A stretch of DNA of 64,000 nt from Ferruginibacter sp. (GCA_017983695.1 JAGOAX010000001.1:310001-374000); one strand, 5' to 3'. Positions 8,766-20,364 are shown, numbered from the stretch's first letter. A program made the numbers and translations. Notes: a model not told the origin generated them from the letters alone.

Positions 8766-10625
8766 CTACAGCTCTTTAAATTTATCCATCCTTTCGCCTT
8801 TCATCGATTTACTTATAGCACCATCCATAACCCTTTCTGCATATGGCCTTGAAATACCGTTCAACTCTTCTGTTTTTACCTGGATGAGGTTCTTGTCTTC
8901 CAGTTGCAATGCCAATTGTAAAGCCTGCATGGCCAGCGAGGTGTCATTGAGCTCCTGTGGTGTTAATGCAGCTATGTTTTTTTGAATAAACTTTTCCGTT
9001 GTTTGTAATAATTGCTCTCCTTCAGTTTTAGCTTCAACCAATGCCCTGGTAGCTATATCTTTTTCAGCATTTTTAATAGAGTCCAGCAACATCTTTTCTA
9101 CTGCCTCATCAGTCAATTCGTATTGAGGCTTTACTTCAATTGCCTGTTCAATGCCGCTTCGCAATTCTTTTGCTTTTACCACCAATATACCGTCGGCATT
9201 TATTAAAAAACTTACTTCTACTTTAGGCATGCCAGCAGGCATTGCTGGTATGCCCGACAAATTAAATGCTGCCAACTTGCGGTTATCTGTTACCATATCA
9301 CGTTCGCCCTGGTAAACCGCTATCTTCATTCCGCTTTGTCCATCTTTGTATGTGGTATATTGGCGTGCAGCCCTTGCCGGAATTTTTGAGTTGCGTGGCA
9401 ACAATACATCCATTAAACCACCCATTGTTTCCAACCCTAAAGAAAGTGGTGTAATATCCAGCAATAATAAATCTTTAGTATTACCAGCTAAAATATCTGC
9501 CTGTATTGCGGCGCCCAGGGCTACCACCTCATCCGGATTTACAGTATCATTTACCGGCTTTCCAAAAAATGTACTTACCATTTGTTTTACTAATGGTGTA
9601 CGTGTGCTTCCCCCAACCATTATCACTTCTTCAATATCTTTTTTTGTAAGTGCCGAATCTTTTAAAGCATTTGTACAACACACCATTGTTTTATCCAGTA
9701 TTGGTGTAATTATTTTTTCAAATTCTTCATTGGTGATATGCAGGGTTAGATTTTCGTAACCGGTTTTAAAACTATTGTTGGCAGATAAATGTCTTTTTGC
9801 TTCTTCGGCTTTTAAACGCAATTGTTGTCTGTGGTAATCTGCATCTCCCCTAAATTGATTTTGCTGCATCCAAAAATCAACAATTGCAGTATCCAGGTCA
9901 TCTCCCCCTAAAAATGTATCACCGTTGGTTGACAGTACTTCAAATATGCCGTTGTTGATCGTTAAAATAGAAATATCAAAAGTGCCGCCGCCAAAGTCGT
10001 ACACCGCAATAGTTTTTATATCGGTTTTATTAATTCCAAAGCCATAAGCAAGGCTTGCTGCAGTAGGTTCATTTATTATCCGTAATACATCAAGCCCGGC
10101 CAGCTTACCAGCATCCCGTGTTGCCTGCCGTTGTGCATCATTAAAATATGCAGGCACTGTAATAACAGCTTTGTTTACCGATGTTTTTAAAATATGCTCT
10201 GCCTTAGTTTTTAATTCTTTTAAAATAAGTGCCGACAGATCAACCGGGGAATAAAATTTATCATCTACCTGAACTTTAATCAGCCGGCCTTCATCATCAA
10301 TAATTTTATAAGCAAATGATGTAGCATTTTTTGCAACATCATTATAACTTTTTCCCAGCAATCGTTTTGCAGAAAAGATAGTACGGGAAGCATCTGTTAT
10401 TAAAAAAGATCTTGCTTCGTCACCCACCACCAATTGTCCATCTGCTCCAAAGTGAATGACAGATGGTACTAATGAGCTGCTGTTATGCTCCTTTAATGCA
10501 ACCGGTTTTTTACTTTCGGGATGAATGATTGCAATAAGGCTATTTGTGGTTCCCAAGTCAATACCAACAATAATATCATCCTGCTGTAAACTACCCGTTG
10601 CTATATTGATAGCTATTTTAGCCAT
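8766..10625 (-). CDS. hscA: Fe-S cluster assembly chaperone HscA (Hsp70 family)
   Basis: This 619-residue Hsp70 has the phosphate-binding motif [15 protein letters not shown] about 20 residues in, [15 protein letters not shown], and [14 protein letters not shown] in the ATPase domain. The substrate-binding domain starts near [17 protein letters not shown]. The N-terminal extension before the ATPase core and the length match HscA rather than DnaK (about 635-640). HscA works with HscB to release Fe-S clusters from IscU. No isc/hscB gene is adjacent. It is preceded by the terminator of porU2, so it probably has its own promoter in the short gap; TAACTTCG there is a near match to the -7 box. Confidence 0.85.
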   Translation of the reverse strand: MAKIAINIATGSLQQDDIIVGIDLGTTNSLIAIIHPESKKPVALKEHNSSSLVPSVIHFGADGQLVVGDEARSFLITDASRTIFSAKRLLGKSYNDVAKNATSFAYKIIDDEGRLIKVQVDDKFYSPVDLSALILKELKTKAEHILKTSVNKAVITVPAYFNDAQRQATRDAGKLAGLDVLRIINEPTAASLAYGFGINKTDIKTIAVYDFGGGTFDISILTINNGIFEVLSTNGDTFLGGDDLDTAIVDFWMQQNQFRGDADYHRQQLRLKAEEAKRHLSANNSFKTGYENLTLHITNEEFEKIITPILDKTMVCCTNALKDSALTKKDIEEVIMVGGSTRTPLVKQMVSTFFGKPVNDTVNPDEVVALGAAIQADILAGNTKDLLLLDITPLSLGLETMGGLMDVLLPRNSKIPARAARQYTTYKDGQSGMKIAVYQGERDMVTDNRKLAAFNLSGIPAMPAGMPKVEVSFLINADGILVVKAKELRSGIEQAIEVKPQYELTDEAVEKMLLDSIKNAEKDIATRALVEAKTEGEQLLQTTEKFIQKNIAALTPQELNDTSLAMQALQLALQLEDKNLIQVKTEELNGISRPYAERVMDGAISKSMKGERMDKFKEL

Positions 10626-10650
10626 TTAATTTTTTTTTGCGAAGTTAATG

Positions 10651-10683
10651 AATAAAAAAAGGCTGTATTAATTACAGCCTTTT
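10651..10683 (-). terminator. Intrinsic terminator downstream of porU2
   Basis: The stem AAAGGCTGTA / TACAGCCTTT (10658-10682) with a five-base loop is followed on the minus strand by seven T. It lies just past the porU2 stop and insulates hscA. Confidence 0.85.
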
Positions 10684-10703
10684 AAATTAATTAAATGGAA
10701 GCC

Positions 10704-13700
10704 TTACCTTATAATTACCATTTTGCCATAACCTTTATTAAAGTACTTATCGGTTTTATCTCCTTTTGCCTGGTACTTATCCAAAGCCTGGCCATTTAAA
10801 TTAGTTAATACCCTGTACAGGTAAACCCCATTAGCCAGTTTTTGTCCGTACATATCTGTACCATCCCATTTAAATTCGGTGATATTTCTGCCGATATGAA
10901 TAGGCCCTAATTCATCTTTTGTTATTTCACGTACTACTTTACCGGTAATGGTTAAAATCTGTATCCTTATATTTTGTGGCACTTCGCTGCCTGTAACAGT
11001 AAATACAAATGCTGTTGAAGTGGTAAACGGATTAGGATAGTTTAGCAGGTTTGATATCATTGGCTTATTGATAACACTGAATACAACATGGTATTCTAAT
11101 ATCCCGGCCTTATTACCTACCACATCTTTACCAGATACTATCAATTCATAATCACCATCAAGAGGGAAGTAAGGCATAAAATCTATACTGGCACTATTTT
11201 CACCACTGCCAAGGTTGGCAGGATTAAAGCGCATAGTATCGCCGAAATTATAATTATGCAATGTATTATCGGGGTAACGCACCTGCACTTTTAACAACGA
11301 GGTATCGCCTAATGCTAAAAACCGGCTTTCATCTTTAAGCTTGATATAAATATGTGGTTTGGATGCTACAATATCTTTGTTTAAGATATGCACCCCATCA
11401 AAAGTTACATCAAGCAAAGGATTGTAGTTATCCGGCCTTACATAAAAATCTTTAAACAGTACATTATTAAAATGCGACTGCTCAGGTTGGTCGTTATTAG
11501 GATTTACCTCTACAAACAATGTGTTATTACCCGGATAATCTTTACTGTCTATTCTATATTTAATTGACAGTGTATCGCCAGATATAAGAATTTTTCCATT
11601 AGGAATTGTAATTGGATGTGGCAGATTATTATTATCAGTAATTACAAACTTAAATTTCATAGCACTGTCAAATGCTGTTGGACTGATATTTTTAAATGCC
11701 ACTTTAAAGTCAATCATTTCACCCTGGTCCACAGTATCCTTCATCTGGAACAAAATATTAGGAGCAATGGTACCTTCCGGCACAGCCTGCCCGTTAACAC
11801 GCCAGTATCTTAACTGGTAAGGTGTGGCAAGATCAAAATCGCTGTTATACATTTTTAACTGCAGGTAAGGATACACTGCTGCATCAACAAAACTTAATGT
11901 GGTATCTCTTGCCGATGTTATTGTTTTGAGTAATGTTGACGATCCGCTGTTAGTAATGCCATAAACCCCAATATTAGTAATATCTATTGTTGGGTCTTCC
12001 TGGCTTTTACCACTCCAGTGTAAAAATTCCCATTGTTTTGATGGGCCAAAAACAGGAGAAGTTATTGTACCCTCTGCATTTTTACCAAATATATTAAACT
12101 CATAAGAGTGTTTTTGGCTTGGCCCGCTGTTAAAACTGTAATTTGGCGTATAAGAATTATCATTCTTTTTATAAACAAAAGTCCATAAGCGTGGCCTGCT
12201 AAAAGAATCCACTTCGGCAAATCCGGCATTTTTAAGTTTAGTGGTTAACGAATTACCAACACCATAAGCGGCCTCATCCTGTGTTTTCCAATCCTGTGCA
12301 TAAGTCCACGGAAATCCCGGGAAGACATTTGGATCAGACGTTGAGATTCTTGAAACAACATAAAAACCTATAGGCACAGAGTCCATAAAATCCCTGATCT
12401 TTTTACGGTTTGCAGTTCCGGTAAATGGAAATTCGAAATTATATTGTGTTAAAACTGAACATGGATTTCCACTTCCCCACCTGCCCGGAGAACCCGGATT
12501 TGCATTTTTTACCGGATCTAATGAAGCAGGGTTAAATAAAGTAAACACAATGGTTTGGCCTTGGCACACATCCTGCATGTATTGTGCTCCATTAACCTGC
12601 AAATTGAATTCACTACCTTCCTGTAAACTGGTAGGATACATACCGTTATTGGTAACAATTATAGAAGTTCTGGGATTAAATTTAAAATTCCGGGAGGCAC
12701 TATCTAATGTAATATTAGTATAAGCTGATTTGAAATGCTGGTATACGTGTGACTGGTTCCAGCCATTGGTGCTTGCCGGCAGGTACACAAAGGATGATAC
12801 ATTCCAGATTACATTGTTATTATTAACAGGCACTATTGATGTTCTCCAGTAATACACCGTACTGTCAGTAAAAGTAATATTGGTTGGTTTAAAATCAATA
12901 ACCCCGCCTGTGCCTGCAGCATTATATGTTTTTTTAAATGGAGAATTAAACAGCTCCGTGGTATCAATTTCCATAACATACTGCCGTTGCTGTAACAAAG
13001 GATTTGAAGTACTGGCCGTATAATTTATATTTTGCTGTGTAACAATTGAAAAGCGGTATGGATAAACCGGGCGTATCTCATCTTCATAAATAAAGAATTC
13101 CTTTTCGGCTCCATTATTCAATTCTGATAATTCTGCGATTTTATTATCTACATCTAATGTTACAATTACTTTATTAAGCCCTTTATCTGTTGTTGGGTTT
13201 ATAGGCACAATAAAACTCAATGAATCGCTATACTTGATTGCCGGTATAAGCTGACTATAGAGTACTTTAATACTATCGTTGGGCAGCTTGCGTTTAACAA
13301 TAACCCGTATAGAGTCTTTAATAGCCCTACCTATATTCAACATTTTAACATCAATATTAAAACTACCATCGGCAACAGTAATTACTGAAGGACTTACTTT
13401 TATCAACTGCTCTTCAACTATGTAATCAGGTTTTGCATGTGCATTAATTTTTAATGCCGGATCTGCCTGCAAGGTCATTTCTTCCAGATGCATCCGGGTA
13501 TAATAATCCAACGATTGAGGATTGCCCCCTAAATTTTGAATCACCTGCTTAAGTTGCTGCCCTATCGAGCCTCCATAATTGTTTACACAAAATTCATCAT
13601 AAATTCCGATATTGTAAGCATCCAGGAAAGGTTCGATACCAAAATGTGAATCAGCAAAAAAACCAATACTTCCTTTCTGGCTGGTAAAAACATATTTTTC

Positions 13701-15803
13701 TGATAAGGACATATTACCACTAAGGCGGCCCGGATCGAAATTGAAAAAATTACCGGCACTGCAACCGCTAACATTAAAAAACGGATACTTACCCTGGTTA
13801 AGATATGTTTCTGGATTGCTGAGATTAAATGCCAGCGTAGATGCGGATGAATGCCCGAAATAAGTAATAACACTTAACCCTTCCTTAAACAATTGTTCTA
13901 TACGGGCACTGTTGGCTTCCTGCACCGGGCCATTACTTGATTTTGCAAAGGTTTCCACATGTGCACCATAGAAGGTATCTGCGGCAACTTTTTTATATTG
14001 ATTTAAATGACTGATAAAACTGGCAGTTTCCAAAGTATCTGCCCCGCCAGAAATATGAACCATATTCTTCATCCACGCTTTATCCGCAATTGTCTGGCTC
14101 GTTGAATTTTGCGCAAGCTCATATTGCTTCATCTTTTCAAGATAATTGCCTACTTCATTTCCATTAATGGCACCAATACGGCCAACAGGAATTATTGGCA
14201 CTACAGTTCCGGGATTTGCTACAAGTAAAATATCCGATGCCGGCCAGCCAAACGTAGGCACTAAATTTAATTTATCAATATTGGGGTTGTTTTGATTTGT
14301 TTTAGCTTCATTATAAGCAACCCCACGCCCTATTAAAAATACAAATTTGGGCTTTACTGTAAACTGCTGATCGGCATAACGGGCAAAATCCCTTATTGCT
14401 GCCGGGTGTTTGTTAATACCAAAACCAAACTGCTCGGTTAGTTCATTAATATCATACACTTTTGCAGTATAAGAACCACCCGCTACCGAACTGCGGTATT
14501 GCCTGTATTGCTCAACATAATTTATTCCACTGCCATTATCATATAGTGCCGGGTTACTTATAATGATATAATCGCCCTGGTTTGCTGCGTTTGCAAAATT
14601 TAAAAATGTTTTACTCGATATGCCGGCACTTATTGTATTGATGGTTGCTGCATCCTGACTCATTAAATTAAACTTTCTTACCGCATCGGTAGAAGGCGGC
14701 AACACAAATTTTACCTGCCCCGGAGTATTGATATCGCCAAGATACCTGCGGCCATTATTAATATCATACAATACCGGCTCTATTCCATTATTATTAAAAT
14801 TATTAATCACCAGGTAATTACCTGCTGCTGAAGCTGCCAATTCGAAATAAAAATTTATTTCATTATTAAAATTGAAAGTTGCAGGATAGGTAACTGAAAA
14901 AGTAGATACAATAATTCGGTCGTTAGCAGGATTAGAGGAGTTTTCGCCTTTTATACTTACCGGTAAATTGGTATTACTTTGTAATAATGATAGGGGCAAA
15001 TTCCTCACCGTATCCTTATGATAACTCATAAAGGGCATTGGGTTGGGATTGCCTGGTGTTGATAAAACAGGGGTATTATAAAATCTTGCTGATAGATCCC
15101 TGGTGTATAAAAAACTATTGCCAAATGCCGCTACCGTAAACATTACGCTGTTGGCCGGACCTGCAGCATATTTATTAATATTTGTAAAATCTTTGCTTAA
15201 TGCACAACATGTATTAATGTCGCCGCTTGACCATCCTTCTCCAAGATCAAAAGCAGATGAATATACACTTTCGCCAAGTGGCACGGCATATCCCCGGCTG
15301 ATCTGGTCTTTGTAATGCATTTCCAGCCTGCGCATAAAATAAGCATCGGCAGGCAAAACATTACCTGCTACAGGATTAGCACTCTGTGTATATCGTAAAT
15401 TTGCAGTAGTTGCATTTACGGTAAGGTAATAAGTTGCTGTGTCGGAAAATAAACTGTATTTATCATCTAATTGAAAATCGGTGTTTCTAAATAAAGTTTT
15501 GTCCGGTTTACCATCATTCATCTCTCCCCAAAATTCCAGATAATCAGCAGCGCCTAAAACACCGGTAGCAACAGAAGTATATATCCTTACTTCTTTTCCA
15601 TTGCGCCAAAGCTGAAAATTTTGTGCCGGTGTGCCTGCTAAACCAATTGCAGCCAATGCCGGTTGAGTAATACGGCACAGGTTATCTTTACCAATTTTAA
15701 ATTTATAATAGGTTTTATTATAGTCTATCCAGCTGTTGTTTAATTGCGAAAAGCCTACAGTTGCAAGCAGTAAAACAATATAGGTAAATAAAAATTTTTT
15801 CAT
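10704..15803 (-). CDS. porU2: Type IX secretion system sortase-like C25 peptidase (PorU2)
   Basis: A 1,699-residue exported protein with a signal peptide (MKKFLFTYIVLLLATVGFSQ). The middle holds a gingipain-like C25 domain. ITYFGHSSAST (His about residue 649) and FNVSGCSAGNF (Cys about 680) carry the presumed His/Cys catalytic pair. C-terminal to that come CARDB-like beta domains. The end is a FlgD-like/T9SS-type sorting region with LNYPNPFTTSTAFVF and NGVYLYRVLT. PorU is the sortase that removes the CTD and attaches T9SS cargo to A-LPS. This longer form next to a PorV-family gene fits the PorU2-PorV2 pair. Whether it is a true sortase or a secreted C25 peptidase cannot be settled here. Confidence 0.85.
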   Translation of the reverse strand: MKKFLFTYIVLLLATVGFSQLNNSWIDYNKTYYKFKIGKDNLCRITQPALAAIGLAGTPAQNFQLWRNGKEVRIYTSVATGVLGAADYLEFWGEMNDGKPDKTLFRNTDFQLDDKYSLFSDTATYYLTVNATTANLRYTQSANPVAGNVLPADAYFMRRLEMHYKDQISRGYAVPLGESVYSSAFDLGEGWSSGDINTCCALSKDFTNINKYAAGPANSVMFTVAAFGNSFLYTRDLSARFYNTPVLSTPGNPNPMPFMSYHKDTVRNLPLSLLQSNTNLPVSIKGENSSNPANDRIIVSTFSVTYPATFNFNNEINFYFELAASAAGNYLVINNFNNNGIEPVLYDINNGRRYLGDINTPGQVKFVLPPSTDAVRKFNLMSQDAATINTISAGISSKTFLNFANAANQGDYIIISNPALYDNGSGINYVEQYRQYRSSVAGGSYTAKVYDINELTEQFGFGINKHPAAIRDFARYADQQFTVKPKFVFLIGRGVAYNEAKTNQNNPNIDKLNLVPTFGWPASDILLVANPGTVVPIIPVGRIGAINGNEVGNYLEKMKQYELAQNSTSQTIADKAWMKNMVHISGGADTLETASFISHLNQYKKVAADTFYGAHVETFAKSSNGPVQEANSARIEQLFKEGLSVITYFGHSSASTLAFNLSNPETYLNQGKYPFFNVSGCSAGNFFNFDPGRLSGNMSLSEKYVFTSQKGSIGFFADSHFGIEPFLDAYNIGIYDEFCVNNYGGSIGQQLKQVIQNLGGNPQSLDYYTRMHLEEMTLQADPALKINAHAKPDYIVEEQLIKVSPSVITVADGSFNIDVKMLNIGRAIKDSIRVIVKRKLPNDSIKVLYSQLIPAIKYSDSLSFIVPINPTTDKGLNKVIVTLDVDNKIAELSELNNGAEKEFFIYEDEIRPVYPYRFSIVTQQNINYTASTSNPLLQQRQYVMEIDTTELFNSPFKKTYNAAGTGGVIDFKPTNITFTDSTVYYWRTSIVPVNNNNVIWNVSSFVYLPASTNGWNQSHVYQHFKSAYTNITLDSASRNFKFNPRTSIIVTNNGMYPTSLQEGSEFNLQVNGAQYMQDVCQGQTIVFTLFNPASLDPVKNANPGSPGRWGSGNPCSVLTQYNFEFPFTGTANRKKIRDFMDSVPIGFYVVSRISTSDPNVFPGFPWTYAQDWKTQDEAAYGVGNSLTTKLKNAGFAEVDSFSRPRLWTFVYKKNDNSYTPNYSFNSGPSQKHSYEFNIFGKNAEGTITSPVFGPSKQWEFLHWSGKSQEDPTIDITNIGVYGITNSGSSTLLKTITSARDTTLSFVDAAVYPYLQLKMYNSDFDLATPYQLRYWRVNGQAVPEGTIAPNILFQMKDTVDQGEMIDFKVAFKNISPTAFDSAMKFKFVITDNNNLPHPITIPNGKILISGDTLSIKYRIDSKDYPGNNTLFVEVNPNNDQPEQSHFNNVLFKDFYVRPDNYNPLLDVTFDGVHILNKDIVASKPHIYIKLKDESRFLALGDTSLLKVQVRYPDNTLHNYNFGDTMRFNPANLGSGENSASIDFMPYFPLDGDYELIVSGKDVVGNKAGILEYHVVFSVINKPMISNLLNYPNPFTTSTAFVFTVTGSEVPQNIRIQILTITGKVVREITKDELGPIHIGRNITEFKWDGTDMYGQKLANGVYLYRVLTNLNGQALDKYQAKGDKTDKYFNKGYGKMVIIR

Positions 15804-15821
15804 AAAAGGTGTAATTACTAT

Positions 15822-16928
15822 TTATTCTTCTTCTTTTTTTACAAGGTTTACCCGTAAAGAAAAAATATGAGTGTATAATGGACTGGATTGATTAGCAAGG
15901 TTTGTAAATGCATAATCAATCATAACATTTTTTATTTTAAACCCGGCGCCAATACTGGGCTGGTATATCCATACTTTTTTTTGATTTAAACTATCGGTAT
16001 CGTCCAATACTTTTTGAAAATTATTGATACCGCCTCTTACAAAAAATACATCTTTAATATTTGCCTCAAGCCCTAAGCGGGGGTCTACACTTACCGTGTT
16101 GCTGCTTAATACTGTATTTCTTTTACCATCAAATGTTACATCAAGGTTGGCCTCGGCCATAAGCTTAACTGCATTGCCAAGCCTGAAGTTATATCCGCCG
16201 CCTATAATAACACGGGGTGCAGTAAGCTCCGTCGACTTAACAGGAATTTCGTTATCAGTAAGGTATAAAACTTCTTTTTCTCTGTCGGTAAATTTAAACG
16301 ACCAGGCATTGAATGTTGTGGTGATGTCTTTTGCCACAACTCCAAAATGCCCTTTTTTACCATGCACTTGAATACCGGCATCTAATCCAAATCCCCATGC
16401 CGTGGCAAAGCTTCCTACTTTACGGTAAATCACTTTTGCGTTGGCTCCAAAGCTGATGTTTTTATTTTCTGTGGTCTTTATATTTTGTGCAAATGATAAA
16501 AGAAATGCCCAGTCGGCTACAGCAAAAGTTTTAATATTGCCGTAATCTATACTTCCATCAGAGCTTATAAGGTTTAGTGTATTGGGTATTTCATCTACCG
16601 CAAAACGTAAAACCGAAATACCCAGTGTTCTTTTATTGTCCTGAACGGGAATAGCCAAAGCTGCAAAATCGTATTTAGCTATGCCTGCAAAATAATCGGC
16701 GTGCATTAAATTAAGGTTAGGGTTATTTTTTACACCAACCAATCCAGCCGGGTTCCAATAACCTGCTGTGGCATCGTTTGCCGAAGCTACCTGGGCACTG
16801 CCCATTGCAAGCCCTCTTGCACCTGCACCTATATTCAAAAATTCGTTGGTATATTTTCTGAATTGGGAGAGACCTGTTGCCGGCAATAGCAACAATAAAA
16901 GCAAAGATATTTTAGTGCCTTTTCTCAT
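15822..16928 (-). CDS. porV2: PorV/PorQ-family outer-membrane protein (PorV2)
   Basis: A 368-residue outer-membrane beta-barrel of the FadL-like PorV family, with a signal peptide (MRKGTKISLLLLLLLPATGLSQ). The signature N-terminal part contains EFLNIGAGARGLAMGSAQVA and DATAGYWNPAGL, typical of PorV/PorQ. PorV shuttles T9SS cargo to the PorU sortase at the surface. It is 18 bases upstream of porU2 on the same strand, so the two form an operon. It ends in the aromatic-rich strand HIFSLRVNLVKK. Confidence 0.88.
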   Translation of the reverse strand: MRKGTKISLLLLLLLPATGLSQFRKYTNEFLNIGAGARGLAMGSAQVASANDATAGYWNPAGLVGVKNNPNLNLMHADYFAGIAKYDFAALAIPVQDNKRTLGISVLRFAVDEIPNTLNLISSDGSIDYGNIKTFAVADWAFLLSFAQNIKTTENKNISFGANAKVIYRKVGSFATAWGFGLDAGIQVHGKKGHFGVVAKDITTTFNAWSFKFTDREKEVLYLTDNEIPVKSTELTAPRVIIGGGYNFRLGNAVKLMAEANLDVTFDGKRNTVLSSNTVSVDPRLGLEANIKDVFFVRGGINNFQKVLDDTDSLNQKKVWIYQPSIGAGFKIKNVMIDYAFTNLANQSSPLYTHIFSLRVNLVKKEEE

Positions 16929-17279
16929 AATTTCGTTAGGGGTTGAATGTATGTCTTAAAGGATATTCCTTTTAAAACGTATTAATACTTGTCAAATTGT
17001 GTTAATATAGTTTTTAAAATTACGGCTTATATGGCAAATTGGTTCAATGTATTTTCAGATATTACTAACACTATTTCATGCTTGTAATAACTATCTAAAG
17101 ACCCTTATTAACCACAAAAAGATGCCTCCCGTTTTTAAATAATCAATACCGGATTTTTAAGCCCGCCGCTACTTTTTATCCAACTTGTGGTTTTATCAGT
17201 TTTTATAAGCAATTTTGCCAAAAATTTACCTGCTTTTACCTACGAAAGTTAACACCTGTAAGTTTTATAATTATTTTTT
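16929..17279. other. 351-base divergent intergenic region, porV2 / tyrS
   Basis: It must hold the promoters of the porV2-porU2 operon and of tyrS. I see no perfect TAnnTTTG box, no RNA gene and no ORF. TACGTTTT on the minus strand near 16,975 is a 7/8 match to the -7 box. Confidence 0.5.
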
Positions 17280-18560
17280 ATGACAGACCTGATAGAAGAA
17301 TTACAGTGGAGAGGCATGATACAGGATATTATGCCCGGCACTAAGGAGCAACTAAATAAGGAAATGACCACGGCTTATATTGGCTTTGACCCTACTGCCG
17401 ACAGTCTGCATATTGGCAGCCTGGTACCCATTATTTTACTCATCCATTTGCAAAAATCGGGACACAAACCTATTGCCCTTGTTGGTGGTGCCACAGGTAT
17501 GGTTGGCGACCCAAGCGGTAAAAGTGAAGAACGTAATTTATTGAGTGAAGATATTTTAAACCACAATGTTGCCTGTGTAAAAGCACAACTGGAAAAATTT
17601 TTAGACTTTGATAAAGGCAAGCCCAATGCTGCCGAAATGGCTAACAATTACGATTGGTTTAAAAATATTTCTTTTTTAGATTTTATAAGAGACACGGGCA
17701 AGCATATCACCGTTAATTACATGATGGCAAAAGACAGTGTGAAGAAAAGACTGGAGGGTGAGACAGGCATGAGCTTTACAGAATTTACCTACCAGCTGGT
17801 ACAGGGTTATGATTTTTACTGGCTGCACAAAAACAAAAACTGCAAACTGCAAATGGGCGGCAGCGATCAGTGGGGCAATATTGTAACCGGTACAGAGTTG
17901 ATAAGAAGAAAAGATGGCGGCGAAGCTTTTGCTTTTACCTGCCCCTTAATAAAAAAAGCAGATGGCGGAAAATTTGGCAAGACTGAGAAAGGAAATATTT
18001 GGTTGGATGCAGGTAAAACAACGCCCTTTCAATTTTACCAGTTTTGGTTAAATGCCAACGATATTGATGCTGAAGGATGGATAAAAATATTCACTTTTTT
18101 AGATAAACAAACTATTGATGCTTTAATTAGTGAGCACAAACAGGATGCATCGAAAAGGCTGTTACAAAAAAAACTTGCTGAAGAAATAACTGTGTTTGTG
18201 CATGGCATTGATGAATACAACAAAGCCATTGAAACTACAGAAAAATTATTTGCCAATACTAATGCACCTGCAGAAGATTTAAGCGAAGATGACCTGAATA
18301 ATATGGAAGGCATTGTTAAGATAGATTATGCTGCAAACAAAATTTCTGCTGGTGTTGATATCGTTTCTTTTTTAGCCGAAACCAATATTTTCCCCAGTAA
18401 AGGTGAAGCCAGGAAAATGGTACAGGGTGGCGGCGTTATGATTAACCGGAATAAAGTTGACGGTATAGAAACTACAATAGAAAACAGTAAACTACTGCAT
18501 AAAAAATATTTACTGGTACAGAAGGGCAAAAAGAATTATTACCTGGTAAAAGCAGTTTAA
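17280..18560 (+). CDS. tyrS: Tyrosyl-tRNA synthetase
   Basis: A 426-residue class I aminoacyl-tRNA synthetase. [18 protein letters not shown] carries the HIGH motif near residue 45. [18 protein letters not shown] is the tyrosine-binding signature. [13 protein letters not shown] is the KMSKS-equivalent loop near residue 235. A C-terminal S4 RNA-binding domain follows (about 360-426: [20 protein letters not shown]). Length and order are typical of bacterial TyrRS. It overlaps the convergent SGNH hydrolase gene by four bases. Confidence 0.98.
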   Translation: MTDLIEELQWRGMIQDIMPGTKEQLNKEMTTAYIGFDPTADSLHIGSLVPIILLIHLQKSGHKPIALVGGATGMVGDPSGKSEERNLLSEDILNHNVACVKAQLEKFLDFDKGKPNAAEMANNYDWFKNISFLDFIRDTGKHITVNYMMAKDSVKKRLEGETGMSFTEFTYQLVQGYDFYWLHKNKNCKLQMGGSDQWGNIVTGTELIRRKDGGEAFAFTCPLIKKADGGKFGKTEKGNIWLDAGKTTPFQFYQFWLNANDIDAEGWIKIFTFLDKQTIDALISEHKQDASKRLLQKKLAEEITVFVHGIDEYNKAIETTEKLFANTNAPAEDLSEDDLNNMEGIVKIDYAANKISAGVDIVSFLAETNIFPSKGEARKMVQGGGVMINRNKVDGIETTIENSKLLHKKYLLVQKGKKNYYLVKAV

Positions 18561-19225
18561 TTATTTTTTATCAGCTTCCACATTTCATCGGCAACCAACT
18601 GGTTACCTTTTGCATTTAAATGCACCCTGTCGGTGGTAAGTATTCCCCTGTCTTTATTTTCAGGATTATTTTTAAGGTTATATTCTAAAAATGTTTTTCG
18701 CAGGTCAACAACCGGCAAGTCATTTTTTTCTGCAAGCCCACGGATGATCTTGCTGTATTCATTCAGATCACCATCCTGGCTGTTGCTGAAATCAGTTTTT
18801 TCGCCAATTGCAGCAGGTGTACACAACACCACTTTTATGTTCTTATCTTTTAATTTTTTTATTACCACCTGATAAAATTTTGTAAACTTATCCGCATCTG
18901 TTCCTGTACCGGAAGTGGCTTTATGCCACACATCATTTACACCAACATAAATTAATACCATATCCGGATTTTTTGCCAGCACATCGTCTTCTATCCGCAA
19001 ATACAGGTCGTAAATTTTATTACCACCAATACCTGCGCCAATAAAATCATAACTTTCTTTTAAGCCTGCTGCAGTACACATACTGTCAATACGCATAATG
19101 TATCCGCCGGGTTGCACACCTGCCTGTGTAATAGAATCGCCAAAGAAAATAACCTTTTGTTTTTTTTGTTTTACAAAAGCCATACATGCTATCGCTATAA
19201 CGGAAAAAAGGAATAATTTTTTCAT
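18557..19225 (-). CDS. SGNH/GDSL-family hydrolase, exported
   Basis: A 222-residue protein with an N-terminal hydrophobic signal ([17 protein letters not shown]). Block I is [12 protein letters not shown] (nucleophile Ser), block III is [11 protein letters not shown] (Gly/Asn of the oxyanion hole), and block V is [11 protein letters not shown] (catalytic Asp and His). It is an esterase/lipase or acetylhydrolase type enzyme acting outside the cytoplasm; the substrate is unknown. The signal could be a lipoprotein signal (IACMAF) but the lipobox is poor. It is convergent with tyrS. Confidence 0.88.
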   Translation of the reverse strand: MKKLFLFSVIAIACMAFVKQKKQKVIFFGDSITQAGVQPGGYIMRIDSMCTAAGLKESYDFIGAGIGGNKIYDLYLRIEDDVLAKNPDMVLIYVGVNDVWHKATSGTGTDADKFTKFYQVVIKKLKDKNIKVVLCTPAAIGEKTDFSNSQDGDLNEYSKIIRGLAEKNDLPVVDLRKTFLEYNLKNNPENKDRGILTTDRVHLNAKGNQLVADEMWKLIKNN

Positions 19226-19250
19226 ACTGCAAAATTTTTATCAAGGTAAA

Positions 19251-19281
19251 TAAAAAAAGCATGCTGTGGAGCAGCATACTT
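19251..19281 (-). terminator. Intrinsic terminator downstream of cphB
   Basis: A stem with ATGCTG / CAGCAT core, extended by outer AAG/CTT pairs across one mismatch, lies at 19257-19281. On the minus strand a run of T follows. It is 25 bases past the cyanophycinase stop. Confidence 0.75.
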
Positions 19282-19306
19282 TTATAAATCGTATTATCAA
19301 CAGTTT

Positions 19307-20200
19307 CTATTCTACATCAACCTGCTTTTTAATTACAGCACCTTCAGCAACCAGCGGAATAAATTTTCTTTCATTTATCAGGTAGCCATTTCCTTTTTCG
19401 CAAATATGCACTTTCAGGTTTTCAAGGCTAAAAGGGTTTCCATCTGGTATATCGGCAATATTGCTAAAGCTTACATCGTGTCCGTCGATGATAATAACAC
19501 ATCCGCTGCCTATCGCTTCCATTTTATTACCTTCTGTTATTATCATCCCGGTATCTTCGCCCAACCCAATACCAATACAACTGGGGTTACAGGCAACGGC
19601 CTGCGCAAGCCTGCCAAACCTGCCACGTTTTTCAAAATGTGAATCTATTATTGCTGTACTGATGAACCCTAAACCCGTCGTCATCTTTACTTCTCCTTTA
19701 AGATGAGCACGGGCGGCATTACCTTCATATATCATGGTACTACTCATTGCCATGGCACCGGCAGAAGTACCTGCTACTACAAAATTTTCTTCCTGGTATC
19801 TTCTTTTAATGATAGATAAAAATTCTGTACCGCCATCTGTTACACTTAGCCGCAACTGGTTACCGCCGCTGAACATTACTGCATTACATTCTTTTATACG
19901 CTGTAAAAAATCGGGATCATTGGTATCGGCACGGTTGCGGATGTGCATTAAACCAATATTGGTACAGCCTATCTGCCCAAAAGCATTAAGGTAATTATCA
20001 CCCACTTCAAAAGGTATCATGCTGGCTGTGGTAATTACTTCAATACGGCTGAGGGGGCCACCGGATTCTTCTACAATTCTGCGAAGTATCCCTAATTCAA
20101 AAAAATTGAGGTTATTGCGGTGAAAATCTTCTTTATCTGAAATTGTCCCTTTGTCTTCTGCGCCACCTATCGCAATCAGTTTTCCTTTTGGAAATAACAT
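19307..20200 (-). CDS. cphB: Cyanophycinase
   Basis: A 297-residue peptidase of family S51. It starts LFPKGKLIAIGGAEDKG. VMFSGGNQLRLS and VVAGTSAGAMAMS follow, where the Ser of GTSAGA is the nucleophile; DSHFEKRGRFGRLAQAV and GIGLGEDTGMII also match. Cyanophycinase cleaves the Asp-Arg polymer cyanophycin to beta-Asp-Arg dipeptides. There is no signal peptide, so it is intracellular like cyanobacterial CphB. The polymer synthase cphA is about 2 kb away on the opposite strand. Confidence 0.92.
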   Translation of the reverse strand: MLFPKGKLIAIGGAEDKGTISDKEDFHRNNLNFFELGILRRIVEESGGPLSRIEVITTASMIPFEVGDNYLNAFGQIGCTNIGLMHIRNRADTNDPDFLQRIKECNAVMFSGGNQLRLSVTDGGTEFLSIIKRRYQEENFVVAGTSAGAMAMSSTMIYEGNAARAHLKGEVKMTTGLGFISTAIIDSHFEKRGRFGRLAQAVACNPSCIGIGLGEDTGMIITEGNKMEAIGSGCVIIIDGHDVSFSNIADIPDGNPFSLENLKVHICEKGNGYLINERKFIPLVAEGAVIKKQVDVE

Positions 20201-20222
20201 GTAAGCTGTTTTGTGATTAACG

Positions 20223-20230
20223 CAAAAATA
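20223..20230 (-). promoter_or_regulatory. Candidate cphB promoter, -7 box
   Basis: TATTTTTG on the minus strand is a perfect TAnnTTTG, about 22 bases before the cphB ATG. No clear -33 element is visible. Confidence 0.45.
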
Positions 20231-20364
20231 AGGGAAATCGTGTTTTTAGATGGTAAGCTACTTGTTAACCTGTGTTGATTACAACTGAGTATTGCCAAAG
20301 CCTGGATATTAAACGCTGAACCCGCCTACTTTATGGAAGCTCTGTTGGGTGCAGTTAATAAAAA